Made by a program: the position numbers and the translations under genes
Shown: in pieces, positions 7,377 to 15,191 of the stretch
Numbering within the stretch: position 1 is the first letter of the stretch
Layout of the letters: every line of letters begins with the position of its first letter
Origin: Ga0074139 sp964515195
GTDB lineage: Bacteria > Bdellovibrionota > Bdellovibrionia > Bdellovibrionales > Bdellovibrionaceae
Assembly: GCA_964515195.1 (NCBI GenBank)
Contig: CAZETK010000050.1
Coordinates: 1-24,793, forward strand
Length of the DNA: 24,793 bases
Direction of reading: 5' to 3'
Notes under the pieces: generated by a model
The model's input: the letters and a program-made list of their open reading frames with translations, nothing else
Databases searched by the model: none
What the model was told of the DNA's origin: nothing

Positions 7377-8333
7377 TTAAGTTTCTCTTATCTCTACAAC
7401 TAAATGAAGCCGGAGCCTCTCGGGGAAAAAAGTTCGAATCAGGTCCCGCGGTGAGGCAGCAGCGCCCTCATCGTGATTACGGCGATCAAGGCTGCCAATA
7501 GAAACGATGCAGATAAAATTTTCTGGGCCAACTTTCCAGAGGTGAAAGTAGTGGAGACTCAATCCCGCATCTCTGATTTTTTTCTTGATTTTTTGAGTGT
7601 TGATCTCGGAAACAGATCCATCTAAAAGCTCCCAGGCCGTCTTGCGGCAAAGCCCGTAAGCCCAAAACAGGATAACGATGGCCCCGACGATCCCCATAAA
7701 AGGATCCAGCCATTGCAAGCCAAAATAACCGCCCACAATCAAGGCGACAACAGCAAAAACGGAAGTTAAAGCATCGGTCAGAACATGGGCCAGGGCACTT
7801 TCATGGTTGTGGTCATGGCCATGACCGTGACTGTGAGTTTCATGGGCGTGCGCATGAGAGGTTTCATCCAGAGTGTTTTTCCAGCCTAAAATGAAGGCGC
7901 TCGCAACATTGGTTAGCAGGCCGCCCACGGCCACAATCAGGGCTTCTTTAAAATGAATTACCTCCGGATTAAAAAATCGAAGAAAAGATTCGTAGATCAT
8001 CCAGAAGGCCATGATTCCCAAAGCTAAGGCGCTGGTATAGCCCCCAAGGGGAAGCAGTTTTCCCGTTCCAAAATTGAGTTTAGACCGCAAGTGTTGGGAC
8101 TGAGTCAAACGGTATACAATGTAGCTAATCCCTAATGCGCCTACGTGAGAGGCCATGTGGTATCCATCCGCCAACAAAGCCATTGATCCTGTCCAATAGC
8201 CGGCCGCAATCTCGATAATCATGACCACAAAAGTGAGAATAATCACACTCAGGGTGCGCCTCTGGTTTCGGGCAATTGCATCCGAAGCAATGTGGAATTG
8301 ATCTTCTTGATTGCAAGTGGGGGTGGAACTCAT
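7377..8333 (-). CDS. dmeF: Cation diffusion facilitator, DmeF-like (Co/Ni-type efflux)
   Basis: Inner-membrane divalent-metal/proton antiporter of the CDF family, 318 residues with about six transmembrane helices. TM2 carries LLADGYHMASH (His59/His63), an HxxxH metal site typical of DmeF rather than the HxxxD of ZitB or the DxxxD of FieF. TM5 carries HVLTDALTS (His183/Asp187). Between TM4 and TM5 lies a histidine-rich loop (about 160-177, alternating His with Ala, Gly, Ser and Asp) that is likely to bind metal. DmeF proteins export cobalt and nickel; zinc cannot be excluded. Its ATG overlaps the stop of the upstream ABC-F gene by 4 bp (ATGA), so translation is coupled. The C-terminal cytoplasmic domain is present. 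Confidence 0.88.
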   Translation of the reverse strand: MSSTPTCNQEDQFHIASDAIARNQRRTLSVIILTFVVMIIEIAAGYWTGSMALLADGYHMASHVGALGISYIVYRLTQSQHLRSKLNFGTGKLLPLGGYTSALALGIMAFWMIYESFLRFFNPEVIHFKEALIVAVGGLLTNVASAFILGWKNTLDETSHAHAHETHSHGHGHDHNHESALAHVLTDALTSVFAVVALIVGGYFGLQWLDPFMGIVGAIVILFWAYGLCRKTAWELLDGSVSEINTQKIKKKIRDAGLSLHYFHLWKVGPENFICIVSIGSLDRRNHDEGAAASPRDLIRTFFPERLRLHLVVEIRET

Positions 8334-9958
8334 GCGTGCAACATCCTCATTCGCTTTTCTAAATAGTAATCCAGTGAGCCTTCTGTCACCATAAGTCGGT
8401 TCTGGTCGAGTTCAAATACTTTTGTGGTGATCTCTTTGAGAAAATGGCGATCGTGGCTGACGATCATCACTGTGCCCTCAAACTTTTTAATGGCGTCTAG
8501 TAAGACTTGCCGTGTACCGATATCGAGATGGTTTGTGGGTTCATCCAAAACTAAAAGATTTAGAGGTTTTGCCAGAATCGTGGCCAGAACGACCCGTGAT
8601 TTTTCTCCACCGGAAAGCACTTTGATCTTCTTTTCGACTTGGTCGCCGGAAAATTTTAAGGCCCCTAAAAGATTTCGCACATAACCAATAGAAGCCGTGG
8701 GGACGGCTGAATGGACCTCCTCCAGCACCGTCAATTCCGGGTTGAGAAGATCCATCGAGTTTTGACTGAAGTAACCCAGCTGGATGCTGGGGCCCAACTG
8801 GCAAGAACCTTCCGTGGGATCTGTTTGACCACAGATAATTTTAAGTAGAGTCGACTTTCCTGCCCCGTTGACTCCAACTACAGCCACGCGGTCCAAGCGC
8901 TTAACTAAACCGCTCGCACCATTAAAAACCACTTTTTCCGAGCCTTGTTCGCGTGGCCAGATTTTACCTAGATTTTCAAATTTGACAACTTCGTCGCCGC
9001 CACGGGGAATAGTCGGCCATTCAAATTGGATTGCCTCTTCTTCTTTGAGGACCTCAATCCGCTCAATTTTCTCTAGCTTTTTGACTCGAGATTGAACTTG
9101 AGCCGCGTGAGAAGCGCGGGCGGCGAAGCGAGCGATAAACTCTTCTTCCTTGGCCAGCATATCCTCCTGGCGTTTGGCGGCGGCCTCAAGTTGAGTCATA
9201 CGAATCTTTTTTTCTTTTTCATAGTAGTCGTAGTTGCCCGAATAGGTGGTGATGGTTTGATGACTGACCTCAATGATTTTGTTGACGATGCGATTCATGA
9301 ATTCTCGGTCGTGACTGGTCATCATCAGCGCGCCCTTAAAGTTTTGCAGCCACTCTTCCAGCCACATGATACTTTCGAGGTCCAAGTGATTTGTCGGCTC
9401 ATCCATCAAAAGCACTTGGGGATTCAAAACAAGAATTTTCGCCAACGCAATTCGCATCTTCCATCCACCAGAAAAGCTGGCGGTGTCTCTTTGCTGGTCT
9501 TCGGGGCCGATTCCCAGGCCGGTTAGAATCTCAACAGCACGAGTTTCAATATCGTATCCGCCTAAGCTTTCAAAATCAGCCTGAGCCTCTCCGTACCGCT
9601 CCAAGACCTTTGTCATTTCATCCTCATCCAAGGGCTCCGATAGCTTAGCTTCCAATTCTTGAAGAGTTTCTTGGGCACGAGTCAAAGCGGGAATGGCAGT
9701 TTTGACTTCCTCTAGAACGCTTTTTCCTCTCATGTCTTCGATATCTTGAGAGAAATATCCGATGATAAGCCTGTCGGGTTTCGAAATCGAACCACTGTCA
9801 ATTCCCTCTTCTCCCATTATAATTCGAAAAATCGTGGTCTTACCATTGCCGTTAGGGCCGACCAGCCCGATTTTTTCGCCCGCATTGATTTGAAAGCTGG
9901 CGTTTCGATAAAGAATCTTAGTTCCGAACTGTTTTGTGATACTATTGGCGTGAATCAT
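8330..9958 (-). CDS. ABC-F family ATPase (YheS/ABCF3-like ribosome-associated factor)
   Basis: Soluble twin-ABC protein with no membrane domain; ABC-F proteins act on the ribosome. Length is 542 residues from ATG 9958. The frame continues to a TTG at 10054, but conserved sequence begins at MIHANSITKQF. NBD1 has GPNGNGKTT (34-42), SFSGGWKMR and LLMDEPTNHLD. A charged linker rich in Lys and Glu follows, and NBD2 has GVNGAGKST, LSGGEKSR and LVLDEPTNHLD. All catalytic motifs are intact. The C-terminal arm is short, unlike Uup. It is the first gene of a two-gene unit with the DmeF-like transporter. The upstream gene on the plus strand starts at or after 9971, so the two 5' ends are nearly adjacent. 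Confidence 0.93.
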   Translation of the reverse strand: MIHANSITKQFGTKILYRNASFQINAGEKIGLVGPNGNGKTTIFRIIMGEEGIDSGSISKPDRLIIGYFSQDIEDMRGKSVLEEVKTAIPALTRAQETLQELEAKLSEPLDEDEMTKVLERYGEAQADFESLGGYDIETRAVEILTGLGIGPEDQQRDTASFSGGWKMRIALAKILVLNPQVLLMDEPTNHLDLESIMWLEEWLQNFKGALMMTSHDREFMNRIVNKIIEVSHQTITTYSGNYDYYEKEKKIRMTQLEAAAKRQEDMLAKEEEFIARFAARASHAAQVQSRVKKLEKIERIEVLKEEEAIQFEWPTIPRGGDEVVKFENLGKIWPREQGSEKVVFNGASGLVKRLDRVAVVGVNGAGKSTLLKIICGQTDPTEGSCQLGPSIQLGYFSQNSMDLLNPELTVLEEVHSAVPTASIGYVRNLLGALKFSGDQVEKKIKVLSGGEKSRVVLATILAKPLNLLVLDEPTNHLDIGTRQVLLDAIKKFEGTVMIVSHDRHFLKEITTKVFELDQNRLMVTEGSLDYYLEKRMRMLHA

Positions 9959-9967
9959 ATCCGAGTC

Positions 9968-9996
9968 ACTATGCCTGAGAGCCTTTCCAAAGTCGA
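9968..9996 (-). promoter_or_regulatory. Possible promoter of the ABC-F gene
   Basis: On the minus strand, TCGACT (9991-9996), a 17-nt spacer and CATAGT (9968-9973) stand 9 nt before ATG 9958. Each box matches 4 of 6 positions. The -10 box coincides with the ATG at 9971 on the other strand, which weakens that codon as a start for the plus-strand gene. Confidence 0.25.
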
Positions 9997-10582
9997 GCTT
10001 CTTCAGAATGGAGAGGGACAAGAAATTAAACTTTGTTATGCTGGAGGCGTGCAAAATTTGATTCCTTTTCAGAAGCCCCAGGATTGGCAGGACAGCGGAC
10101 TATCAGTTCGAGCTGAGGTCACAAAAGCAGGCGCGGACCTCGGCCTTGCGTTCGAAATTATGGATCCTTATGGTCGTTTGGTTTTGCCTCATCCCTTTGC
10201 GGTGAAAGGCGCCAGTGTTCCGCGCAAAATGAATCTTTGGCGGGGAACCTGCTTTGAGCTGTTCCTGAAAAACTCTCATCAAGAGGCTTACTACGAATTT
10301 AATTTCTCATTGGAACCCGCGTGGAACTTGTTTCGATTCAAAGCTTATCGAACACCTCAACCCCCAGAGATTTGCCACGATTTTTCTTTGCGTAGTCTCC
10401 AGTGGACAGGCAAAAGAATTCAGATTGAACTCTTCTCTCTTACGCCATGGTCTCCGGACCAGGCTGGGCTGACCGCGGTGTTAAAAGAGCAAACGGGGAA
10501 ATTGCACTACGTAGCCCTTTGTCATAAGGGATCGAAGGCTGACTTTCACTTGCCTGAGAGTTTTACTATTAAAGTCGAATGA
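9971..10582 (+). CDS. DOMON-like (CBM9-type) protein
   Basis: The 203-residue protein resembles the DOMON-like type 9 / CBM9-type beta-sandwich family: LWRGTCFELFL (89-99), EAYYEFNFSLEPAWNLFRF (105-123), and a C-terminal LSALxP-like strand region. It has no signal peptide, so it is probably cytoplasmic; no enzymatic motif is seen. These folds bind sugars or haem in other proteins. The start is uncertain. ATG 9971 lacks a Shine-Dalgarno sequence and sits 12 bp from the divergent ABC-F start. An in-frame TTG at 10058 has GGAGG (10043-10047) 10 nt upstream and would give 174 residues covering the whole domain. The frame is open further left only because it runs antisense to ABC-F. It lies 6 bp before namZ and is probably co-transcribed with it. 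Confidence 0.75.
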   Translation: MPESLSKVELLQNGEGQEIKLCYAGGVQNLIPFQKPQDWQDSGLSVRAEVTKAGADLGLAFEIMDPYGRLVLPHPFAVKGASVPRKMNLWRGTCFELFLKNSHQEAYYEFNFSLEPAWNLFRFKAYRTPQPPEICHDFSLRSLQWTGKRIQIELFSLTPWSPDQAGLTAVLKEQTGKLHYVALCHKGSKADFHLPESFTIKVE

Positions 10583-10588
10583 GGATGT

Positions 10589-11785
10589 ATGAAATTAGGG
10601 CTGGAAGTTTTTTTAGAGAATAAAAAATTAGTGCAATCCCTGAAAAAGAAGCGGGTGGCTTTGGTTTGTCACCCCGCAAGCGTGGATCAAAAACTTCTGC
10701 ATAGTTTTGACCTTCTTCACAAGGCTGTCGGGTTGTCCGCAGCTTTTGGCCCCCAGCATGGGGTCAAGGGCGAAAAGCAAGACAACATGATCGAAAGTGA
10801 TGATTACATTCATCCCGTGTATAAGATTCCCATCTTCAGCTTGTACGGCCAGGTGCGAAGACCGACTTCCGAGATGATGGACACCTTTGATGTTTTAATC
10901 TTCGACTTACAGGATTTGGGTTGTCGTATCTACACGTTTATCACCACCTTGCTTTATGTAATGGAGGAGTGCGCTCGCCATGGGAAATCTTTGATAGTGC
11001 TTGATCGCCCCAACCCGGCGGGCCGCGAAATTGAAGGGCTATCGTTGCAAGAGGGATGGGAGTCTTTTGTGGGAGCTGGCCCGTTTCCCATGAGGCACGG
11101 TCTGACCCCCGGGGAAATGGCTCTCTACTACAAAGATCAATTTCATTTGTCGGTGAACCTGCTGGTAATCAAAATGAAGTCTTATAAACCCCATCAGAAA
11201 CCTGGCTTTGGGTGGCCTTCCGATCGGGCTTGGGTAAATCCTTCGCCTAACGCGCCGACTTTGAATATGGCTCGCTGTTACCCCGGAACCGTCATGATAG
11301 AGGGAACAAATTTGAGTGAAGGACGGGGAACGACTCGAGCCTTGGAGCTAGTGGGAGCTTCGGATATTGATTTTACAAAAGTGTTGAAGCTGATGGCGAA
11401 AAAGGGAAGCAAATGGATGCAAGGAGCTTTAATACGAGAGTGTTACTTCGAGCCTACATTTCATAAGCATGAAAAAAAACTCTGCCATGGATTTCAAATT
11501 CATACCGATTTTGCGGGTTATCAGCCTCGGGTCTTTAAGCCCTACCGTCTGATCGCTTTGATGCTGAAATGTGTACGTGAACTCTATCCAGATTATCCAT
11601 TATTTCGAGACTTTCCTTACGAATACACTTACGGCAAACTGGCTTTTGATGTCATCAACGGCGGTCCGGAACTAAGAGAATGGATCAACGATTCCGAAGC
11701 GAAGGTAGGGGATCTCGAGAAACTTCTAAGACGAGATGAGTCCCTTTGGCAGAAAAGACGCCAGCCGTTTATTCTCTATAGATAA
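10589..11785 (+). CDS. namZ: Exo-beta-N-acetylmuramidase NamZ (DUF1343, GH171)
   Basis: Peptidoglycan-recycling glycosidase that removes MurNAc from the non-reducing end of glycan chains. The 398 residues carry the DUF1343 signature blocks: FGPQHGVKGEKQDNM (53-67), YGQVRRPTSEM (86-96), FDLQDLGCRIYTF (105-117), LDRPNPAGREIEG (138-150), RHGLTPGEMA (169-178), and EGTNLSEGRGTTRALELVG (238-256). Unlike Bacillus subtilis NamZ, no signal peptide is present, so it should act in the cytoplasm on imported muropeptide or disaccharide material. ATG 10589 has GAGGA a few bases upstream and follows the DOMON-like stop by 6 bp. The C-terminal part (FRDFPYEYTYGKLAFDVI) is complete. Confidence 0.92.
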   Translation: MKLGLEVFLENKKLVQSLKKKRVALVCHPASVDQKLLHSFDLLHKAVGLSAAFGPQHGVKGEKQDNMIESDDYIHPVYKIPIFSLYGQVRRPTSEMMDTFDVLIFDLQDLGCRIYTFITTLLYVMEECARHGKSLIVLDRPNPAGREIEGLSLQEGWESFVGAGPFPMRHGLTPGEMALYYKDQFHLSVNLLVIKMKSYKPHQKPGFGWPSDRAWVNPSPNAPTLNMARCYPGTVMIEGTNLSEGRGTTRALELVGASDIDFTKVLKLMAKKGSKWMQGALIRECYFEPTFHKHEKKLCHGFQIHTDFAGYQPRVFKPYRLIALMLKCVRELYPDYPLFRDFPYEYTYGKLAFDVINGGPELREWINDSEAKVGDLEKLLRRDESLWQKRRQPFILYR

Positions 11786-11885
11786 GTGTTTATAAATAAA
11801 TATCCTCATGGCCGAGCCGATTTGCGCCTTTCTGAGGCCATGGCCTTAAGTCCAGCCCTGGCCCCTTCCAATAATTTAAAAACCG

Positions 11886-11960
11886 TCAAACCAGGGTCAT
11901 AAGAAGAAGAAGCAGCATTTGAACGAAGAATGTTAAGAATTCAGGTCGGAAAAGATTCAT
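11886..11960 (-). CDS. Candidate hydrophobic micropeptide (24 residues)
   Basis: This small ORF reads MNLFRPEFLTFF, then a Leu-rich segment (LLLLL) ending in MTLV, and looks like a single transmembrane helix. Support comes from a consensus AGGAG at 11966-11970 with a 5-nt spacer and a good upstream promoter (11997-12026). A longer frame reaches 12083 but lacks comparable signals. It is the only gene I can propose in the 289-base gap between namZ and the PilZ gene. Size and composition resemble small inner-membrane peptides and type I toxins such as Ibs, but this is inference from shape alone. Confidence 0.4.
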   Translation of the reverse strand: MNLFRPEFLTFFVQMLLLLLMTLV

Positions 11961-11996
11961 GAAAACTCCTGTGAAGAACAAAGTATTTATGTGTAA

Positions 11997-12026
11997 ATAA
12001 TATGTAAATTTATACGTGACTGGCAA
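11997..12026 (-). promoter_or_regulatory. Predicted promoter of the micropeptide ORF
   Basis: On the minus strand, TTGCCA (12021-12026), an 18-nt spacer and TATTAT (11997-12002) predict transcription from about 11990, giving a leader of about 30 nt with its Shine-Dalgarno sequence. It overlaps one arm of the terminator hairpin at 12024-12042. Confidence 0.4.
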
Positions 12027-12048
12027 GTCCAGAAAGGACTTGTTTTTT
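12024..12048 (+). terminator. Rho-independent terminator, plus strand
   Basis: CAAGTCC, loop AGAAA, GGACTTG, then TTTTTT: a perfect 7-bp stem with a T-run on the plus strand. It would end transcription coming from namZ, 239 bp upstream, or from an unseen plus-strand RNA antisense to the micropeptide. It lies just ahead of the PilZ gene. Confidence 0.65.
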
Positions 12049-12074
12049 AAATTTGTTTCAGATGAAATGTAAGT

Positions 12075-12863
12075 ATGTATCAACGTCCATGGCCGATTAA
12101 GATTCTAGCGATTCTTCATGTCATTGCTCCCATCGGAAATATCATTTTTAATGCCTTTCTTTCGGGAGTTGGTTTTTCGATCTTCTGGCGGGCATTATGG
12201 CTGCCAGAAAACCGTGGAACCCTCTTGATATTCACGCTCATCCCCTTGGTGGGAGCCGCGTTGATCTATTTATGTAAACGGTGGAGCTACTATATTTACA
12301 TCGCATTGATGACTTTACCGTTCTATTTCAGCTTTCAGGAGTACCTTCATAAGTCCACACCAACAGTGGCCATGGCTCTGGCGTTATTTTTTGTTATCAA
12401 CTTTATAGTTGTAGGATATTTTCTTCTTCCCGCTGTTCGACGTCTCTATTTTGATCCCCGGTTACGTTGGTGGGAAACAAAGCCACGTTATAAGGCTGAT
12501 TTTCAATGCCAAATTGAATGGGATGGAGAGCAACACTGGGTGGAGATCAAAAATATTTCCGAAGGTGGAGTCTTTATTCAGACTTCCACTGCCATTCCAA
12601 TGAGCCAAAAGATTAAGTTGTATTTTAAAGACCAGCAGCGCGTAATTTCATTAAGCGGAAATATCGTCTACAGGCGGGCCACTGATCCGGCCGGATATGG
12701 TTTTAAATTTGACAAACAATCCGCAAAGGAGCCGCGTCTTCGAGAAGTAATCAAGAAGCTGGCCGCAGAAGGGGCCTTATTGCAGGGCCGTCTTCCCGTC
12801 CCTGAAGATACATTCTCGGGCTGGGTGAAATCCGTTTTTTCTACAAATAAAAAGGCAGCTTGA
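12075..12863 (+). CDS. Membrane protein with C-terminal PilZ domain
   Basis: A 262-residue inner-membrane protein. An RPWPIKILAIL opening leads into about four transmembrane helices (roughly 7-28, 48-67, 71-88 and 98-120), followed by a cytoplasmic PilZ domain at about 138-217. The NxSxxG half of the c-di-GMP site is present as NISEGGVF (160-167), and YGFKF (208-212) closes the barrel. The usual RxxxR half is incomplete: PRYKAD gives Arg138 but Asp at the second position, so c-di-GMP binding is uncertain. No Shine-Dalgarno sequence precedes ATG 12075, which follows the terminator T-run by 26 nt. It probably forms its own transcript. Confidence 0.85.
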   Translation: MYQRPWPIKILAILHVIAPIGNIIFNAFLSGVGFSIFWRALWLPENRGTLLIFTLIPLVGAALIYLCKRWSYYIYIALMTLPFYFSFQEYLHKSTPTVAMALALFFVINFIVVGYFLLPAVRRLYFDPRLRWWETKPRYKADFQCQIEWDGEQHWVEIKNISEGGVFIQTSTAIPMSQKIKLYFKDQQRVISLSGNIVYRRATDPAGYGFKFDKQSAKEPRLREVIKKLAAEGALLQGRLPVPEDTFSGWVKSVFSTNKKAA

Positions 12864-13012
12864 TCTGTTAGTTCTGCAAAAGCAGAATTGCGACGGTGCT
12901 CGCGCGCAATGGGCTGGCTTCGCTGCCCTGAAGGACATTAGGCATTCTGATTTGCCGCAGAAAATTCATTAAGCGGTTCCGATTTTAGCGAAATCTTGTC
13001 ATCTTCAAGATC

Positions 13013-14101
13013 ATGAAGAACTTCTCCTTCGCGCTTGTGGCTTTCATTCAGATTTATTCAGCCTTTTTATGGGCCCAAAAACTTGAACTCGTTTCAAGCG
13101 AACATGGAATTCCTTGGGGAATGGTCTTTGTGGATGAAAATACAATTTTGTTTACGGAGCGGCAAGGCTCATTCAAGGTGCTGGATCTGAAAACAAAGGC
13201 TGTGCAAACGCTTGAGACCACTATAGACGCCAAACAAGGGGGGCAGGCTGGTTTATTGGATGTAGCCTTGGATACAGGTTTCGCAAAGACTCATAAAATC
13301 TATTTTGTGTATGCAAAGACTGTAAACCAAAAACACACCACGACTTTGGCCAGGGCTGAACTGAGGCGCGACCCGAAAAAGGGTTGGGCCTTGTTGAAGG
13401 TTCAGGATTTATTTCGGGCCATCCCATACGGACATGAGGGTCTTCATTATGGCTCACGACTTCTGGTGACGGATCAAGAGATTTGGATGACCGTGGGGGA
13501 TCGAGGGCAGCGAGATTTAGCCCAGGAACTCTCTAGCCATATGGGAAAACTTCTTCGGTTGAATAAAGACGAAAAGGCAATGCCTGATAATCCCTTTGTG
13601 GATCGGGCTGGGGCGTTGCCGGAAATTTGGTCCTACGGGCACCGAAACTCCCAGGGCCTAATCAAACATCCCGAGACGGGGGATATCTGGCTTCATGAGC
13701 ATGGTCCTCGGGGAGGAGATGAAATAAATCTCATTAAAAAGGGCGCTAACTATGGCTGGCCTCTTGTCAGTTATGGCCGTGAGTATTGGGGCAAGAAGAT
13801 CAGTAAAAGCCCCAAAAAAGAAGGAATCGTGGATCCTGTTTATCAGTATACGCCGTCCATCGCCCCCAGCGGCTTCGTCTTTTACTCCGGGAATAAAATC
13901 CCAGCCTTTAAAAACTCTTTTCTATTGGGGGCGCTAGCTTTAACTCATTTGAACCAAGTAATTTTCCAGCCTGGTAAAGATCCTATTGAAAAGCGCTATT
14001 TTGAAAATCAAGGATTGCGCATCCGCGAAGTAGAAGTGGGACCCGACGAACTCATCTATTTTTCAACGGATGCTGGTGAAATCTGGCGGGTTGTGCCCTA
14101 A
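13013..14101 (+). CDS. Secreted PQQ-dependent aldose sugar dehydrogenase-like protein
   Basis: Periplasmic six-bladed beta-propeller of the GSDH (soluble glucose dehydrogenase/YliI) family, 362 residues with a signal peptide ending near Ala21. Motifs in order: GGQAGLLDVALD (77-87), HYGSRL (145-150, equivalent to the HxGGRL active-site His region), TVGDRGQRD (160-168), WSYGHRNSQGL (207-216), HEHGPRGGDEINLI (229-241) and ANYGWP. Family enzymes oxidise aldoses using PQQ and calcium. Gly-to-Ser in HYGSRL is a minor departure. I see no PQQ biosynthesis gene nearby, so the cofactor must come from elsewhere. The gene ends 6 bp from the convergent potD gene. The 149 bp upstream (12864-13012) hold only weak hairpins. 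Confidence 0.88.
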   Translation: MKNFSFALVAFIQIYSAFLWAQKLELVSSEHGIPWGMVFVDENTILFTERQGSFKVLDLKTKAVQTLETTIDAKQGGQAGLLDVALDTGFAKTHKIYFVYAKTVNQKHTTTLARAELRRDPKKGWALLKVQDLFRAIPYGHEGLHYGSRLLVTDQEIWMTVGDRGQRDLAQELSSHMGKLLRLNKDEKAMPDNPFVDRAGALPEIWSYGHRNSQGLIKHPETGDIWLHEHGPRGGDEINLIKKGANYGWPLVSYGREYWGKKISKSPKKEGIVDPVYQYTPSIAPSGFVFYSGNKIPAFKNSFLLGALALTHLNQVIFQPGKDPIEKRYFENQGLRIREVEVGPDELIYFSTDAGEIWRVVP

Positions 14102-14107
14102 TCCACT

Positions 14108-15163
14108 TTACATCAGTTTCAACTGTGTCCACTGCTCTTCGTAAAGAGCGTTAGCTTCGCCAAGATCTTTTATGCCCTCAAGCTTTTTGTAAAGGGCAGA
14201 ATCGGGGAAAAGCGCTTTATTATCGCGAAGCCCGATGGGAAGTTTTTCCCGTACACCTTTGACCACAGGCCCAACACGAACGCTTTGAACAGTTTTGATG
14301 TTTGCATCCTCAGTCATCAAAAAATTTAAAAAGGCGTGGGCTTGCGGCTTTCTTCGGCTGTGCTTGAAAATAACGAGTGAGTCAATAGCGCGCGTAGCTC
14401 CCTCTTGTGGAATGGAAAATTGAATCTGGGGGTTCTGCTTTTGCGCCAGCAAAGCATCCGAGGAATAGACCAACCCGGCTTTAATCTCTTTATTCTTTAA
14501 GAGATCGACAGCATTTGAAGTGAAAACCTTGATTTGCGGTTTAACTTTTTTAAGGTAGCGAAAAGCTTCCTGGACCTGTTCAGCACTTGTTGAGTTTGCG
14601 CTATGATTGTGAAGTTTAAGAGAGATAGCGGCTAGTTCTCGCATGTCATCAAGAGCAGAAATTTGTCCCTTGAGTTCGGGCTTTTCGAAAAGATCCTTCA
14701 GGCTGGTGATATCGGACTTGTAAAGACCTTTATGAACGACGATGCCGGTTGTAGTCCAACCATAGGGAATTGAGTAAGTATTCCCAGGGTCGTACTCCAA
14801 ATTCAAAACCTTAGGATCTAAATTCTGGAAGTTAGGAAGTTGAGCCTTATCCAGACTCTCGAGCAGTCCCAGTTGCGCCATGATTTGCACCATGTAGTCT
14901 GAAGGAACACCCATATCGATATCTGCGCCCCCGGCTTGGATTTTGGCCAGTAACTCTTCATTTGAAGAGTAGTGTGTGAGCTCCAATTTGATGCCAGTCT
15001 GTTCTGTGAATCCCTTTTGGAGATCGGGACTCAGGTAGTTTCCCCATATGGCTAACTTCACAATGGGCTCCTCAGAACTTTTCTTTTGGCAGCCCACGAG
15101 GAGGCCAAAAACCAAACTGAAAGTGACCATTGTAGAAAGTGAACGGTGTTTTAAGCTCGACAT
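14108..15163 (-). CDS. potD: Polyamine ABC transporter substrate-binding lipoprotein PotD
   Basis: Binding protein for the adjacent transporter, 351 residues. The lipobox LVGC (Cys25) after a hydrophobic segment predicts a lipoprotein, with Gln at +2, which would not retain it in the inner membrane. The mature part has PotD/PotF-type features: VKLAIWGNYLSPD, an LAKIQAGGADIDMGVPSDYMV block, YSIPYGWTTTGIVV, and the LVIFKHSRRKPQAHAFLNFL motif near the C-terminus. Spermidine or putrescine is the likely ligand, but specificity cannot be read from sequence alone. AAGGAG 6 nt before ATG 15163 fixes the start. It is divergent from potA with 28 bp between start codons, not downstream of potC as in E. 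coli. Confidence 0.92.
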   Translation of the reverse strand: MSSLKHRSLSTMVTFSLVFGLLVGCQKKSSEEPIVKLAIWGNYLSPDLQKGFTEQTGIKLELTHYSSNEELLAKIQAGGADIDMGVPSDYMVQIMAQLGLLESLDKAQLPNFQNLDPKVLNLEYDPGNTYSIPYGWTTTGIVVHKGLYKSDITSLKDLFEKPELKGQISALDDMRELAAISLKLHNHSANSTSAEQVQEAFRYLKKVKPQIKVFTSNAVDLLKNKEIKAGLVYSSDALLAQKQNPQIQFSIPQEGATRAIDSLVIFKHSRRKPQAHAFLNFLMTEDANIKTVQSVRVGPVVKGVREKLPIGLRDNKALFPDSALYKKLEGIKDLGEANALYEEQWTQLKLM

Positions 15164-15185
15164 TTCAGGCTCCTTTTCTTATGGT
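15157..15185 (+). promoter_or_regulatory. Predicted promoter of potABC
   Basis: TCGACA (15157-15162; 5 of 6 consensus), a 17-nt spacer and TATGGT (15180-15185; 4 of 6) place the start point at about 15192, which is the A of the potA ATG. The -35 overlaps the potD start region. This would make a leaderless mRNA, and it fits the absence of a ribosome binding site at potA. Confidence 0.4.
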
Positions 15186-15191
15186 TCTAAT

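Noticed and set aside
9092..9526. 144-residue plus-strand frame within the ABC-F region
   Set aside because: It is a shadow of the conserved ABC-F coding strand, with low-complexity Phe/Val runs.
9746..9970. N-terminal extension of the DOMON-like frame
   Set aside because: These codons run antisense through the conserved Walker A region of the ABC-F gene and resemble no domain.
11831..11844. Palindrome around AGGCCATGGCCT downstream of namZ
   Set aside because: It has no loop, no T-run and no second copy nearby, so it is likely incidental.
12872..12887. TTCTGC-AAAA-GCAGAA hairpin after the PilZ gene
   Set aside because: The stem is short and AT-containing, and the following bases are TTGCGACGG, not a T-run, so it is not a convincing terminator.
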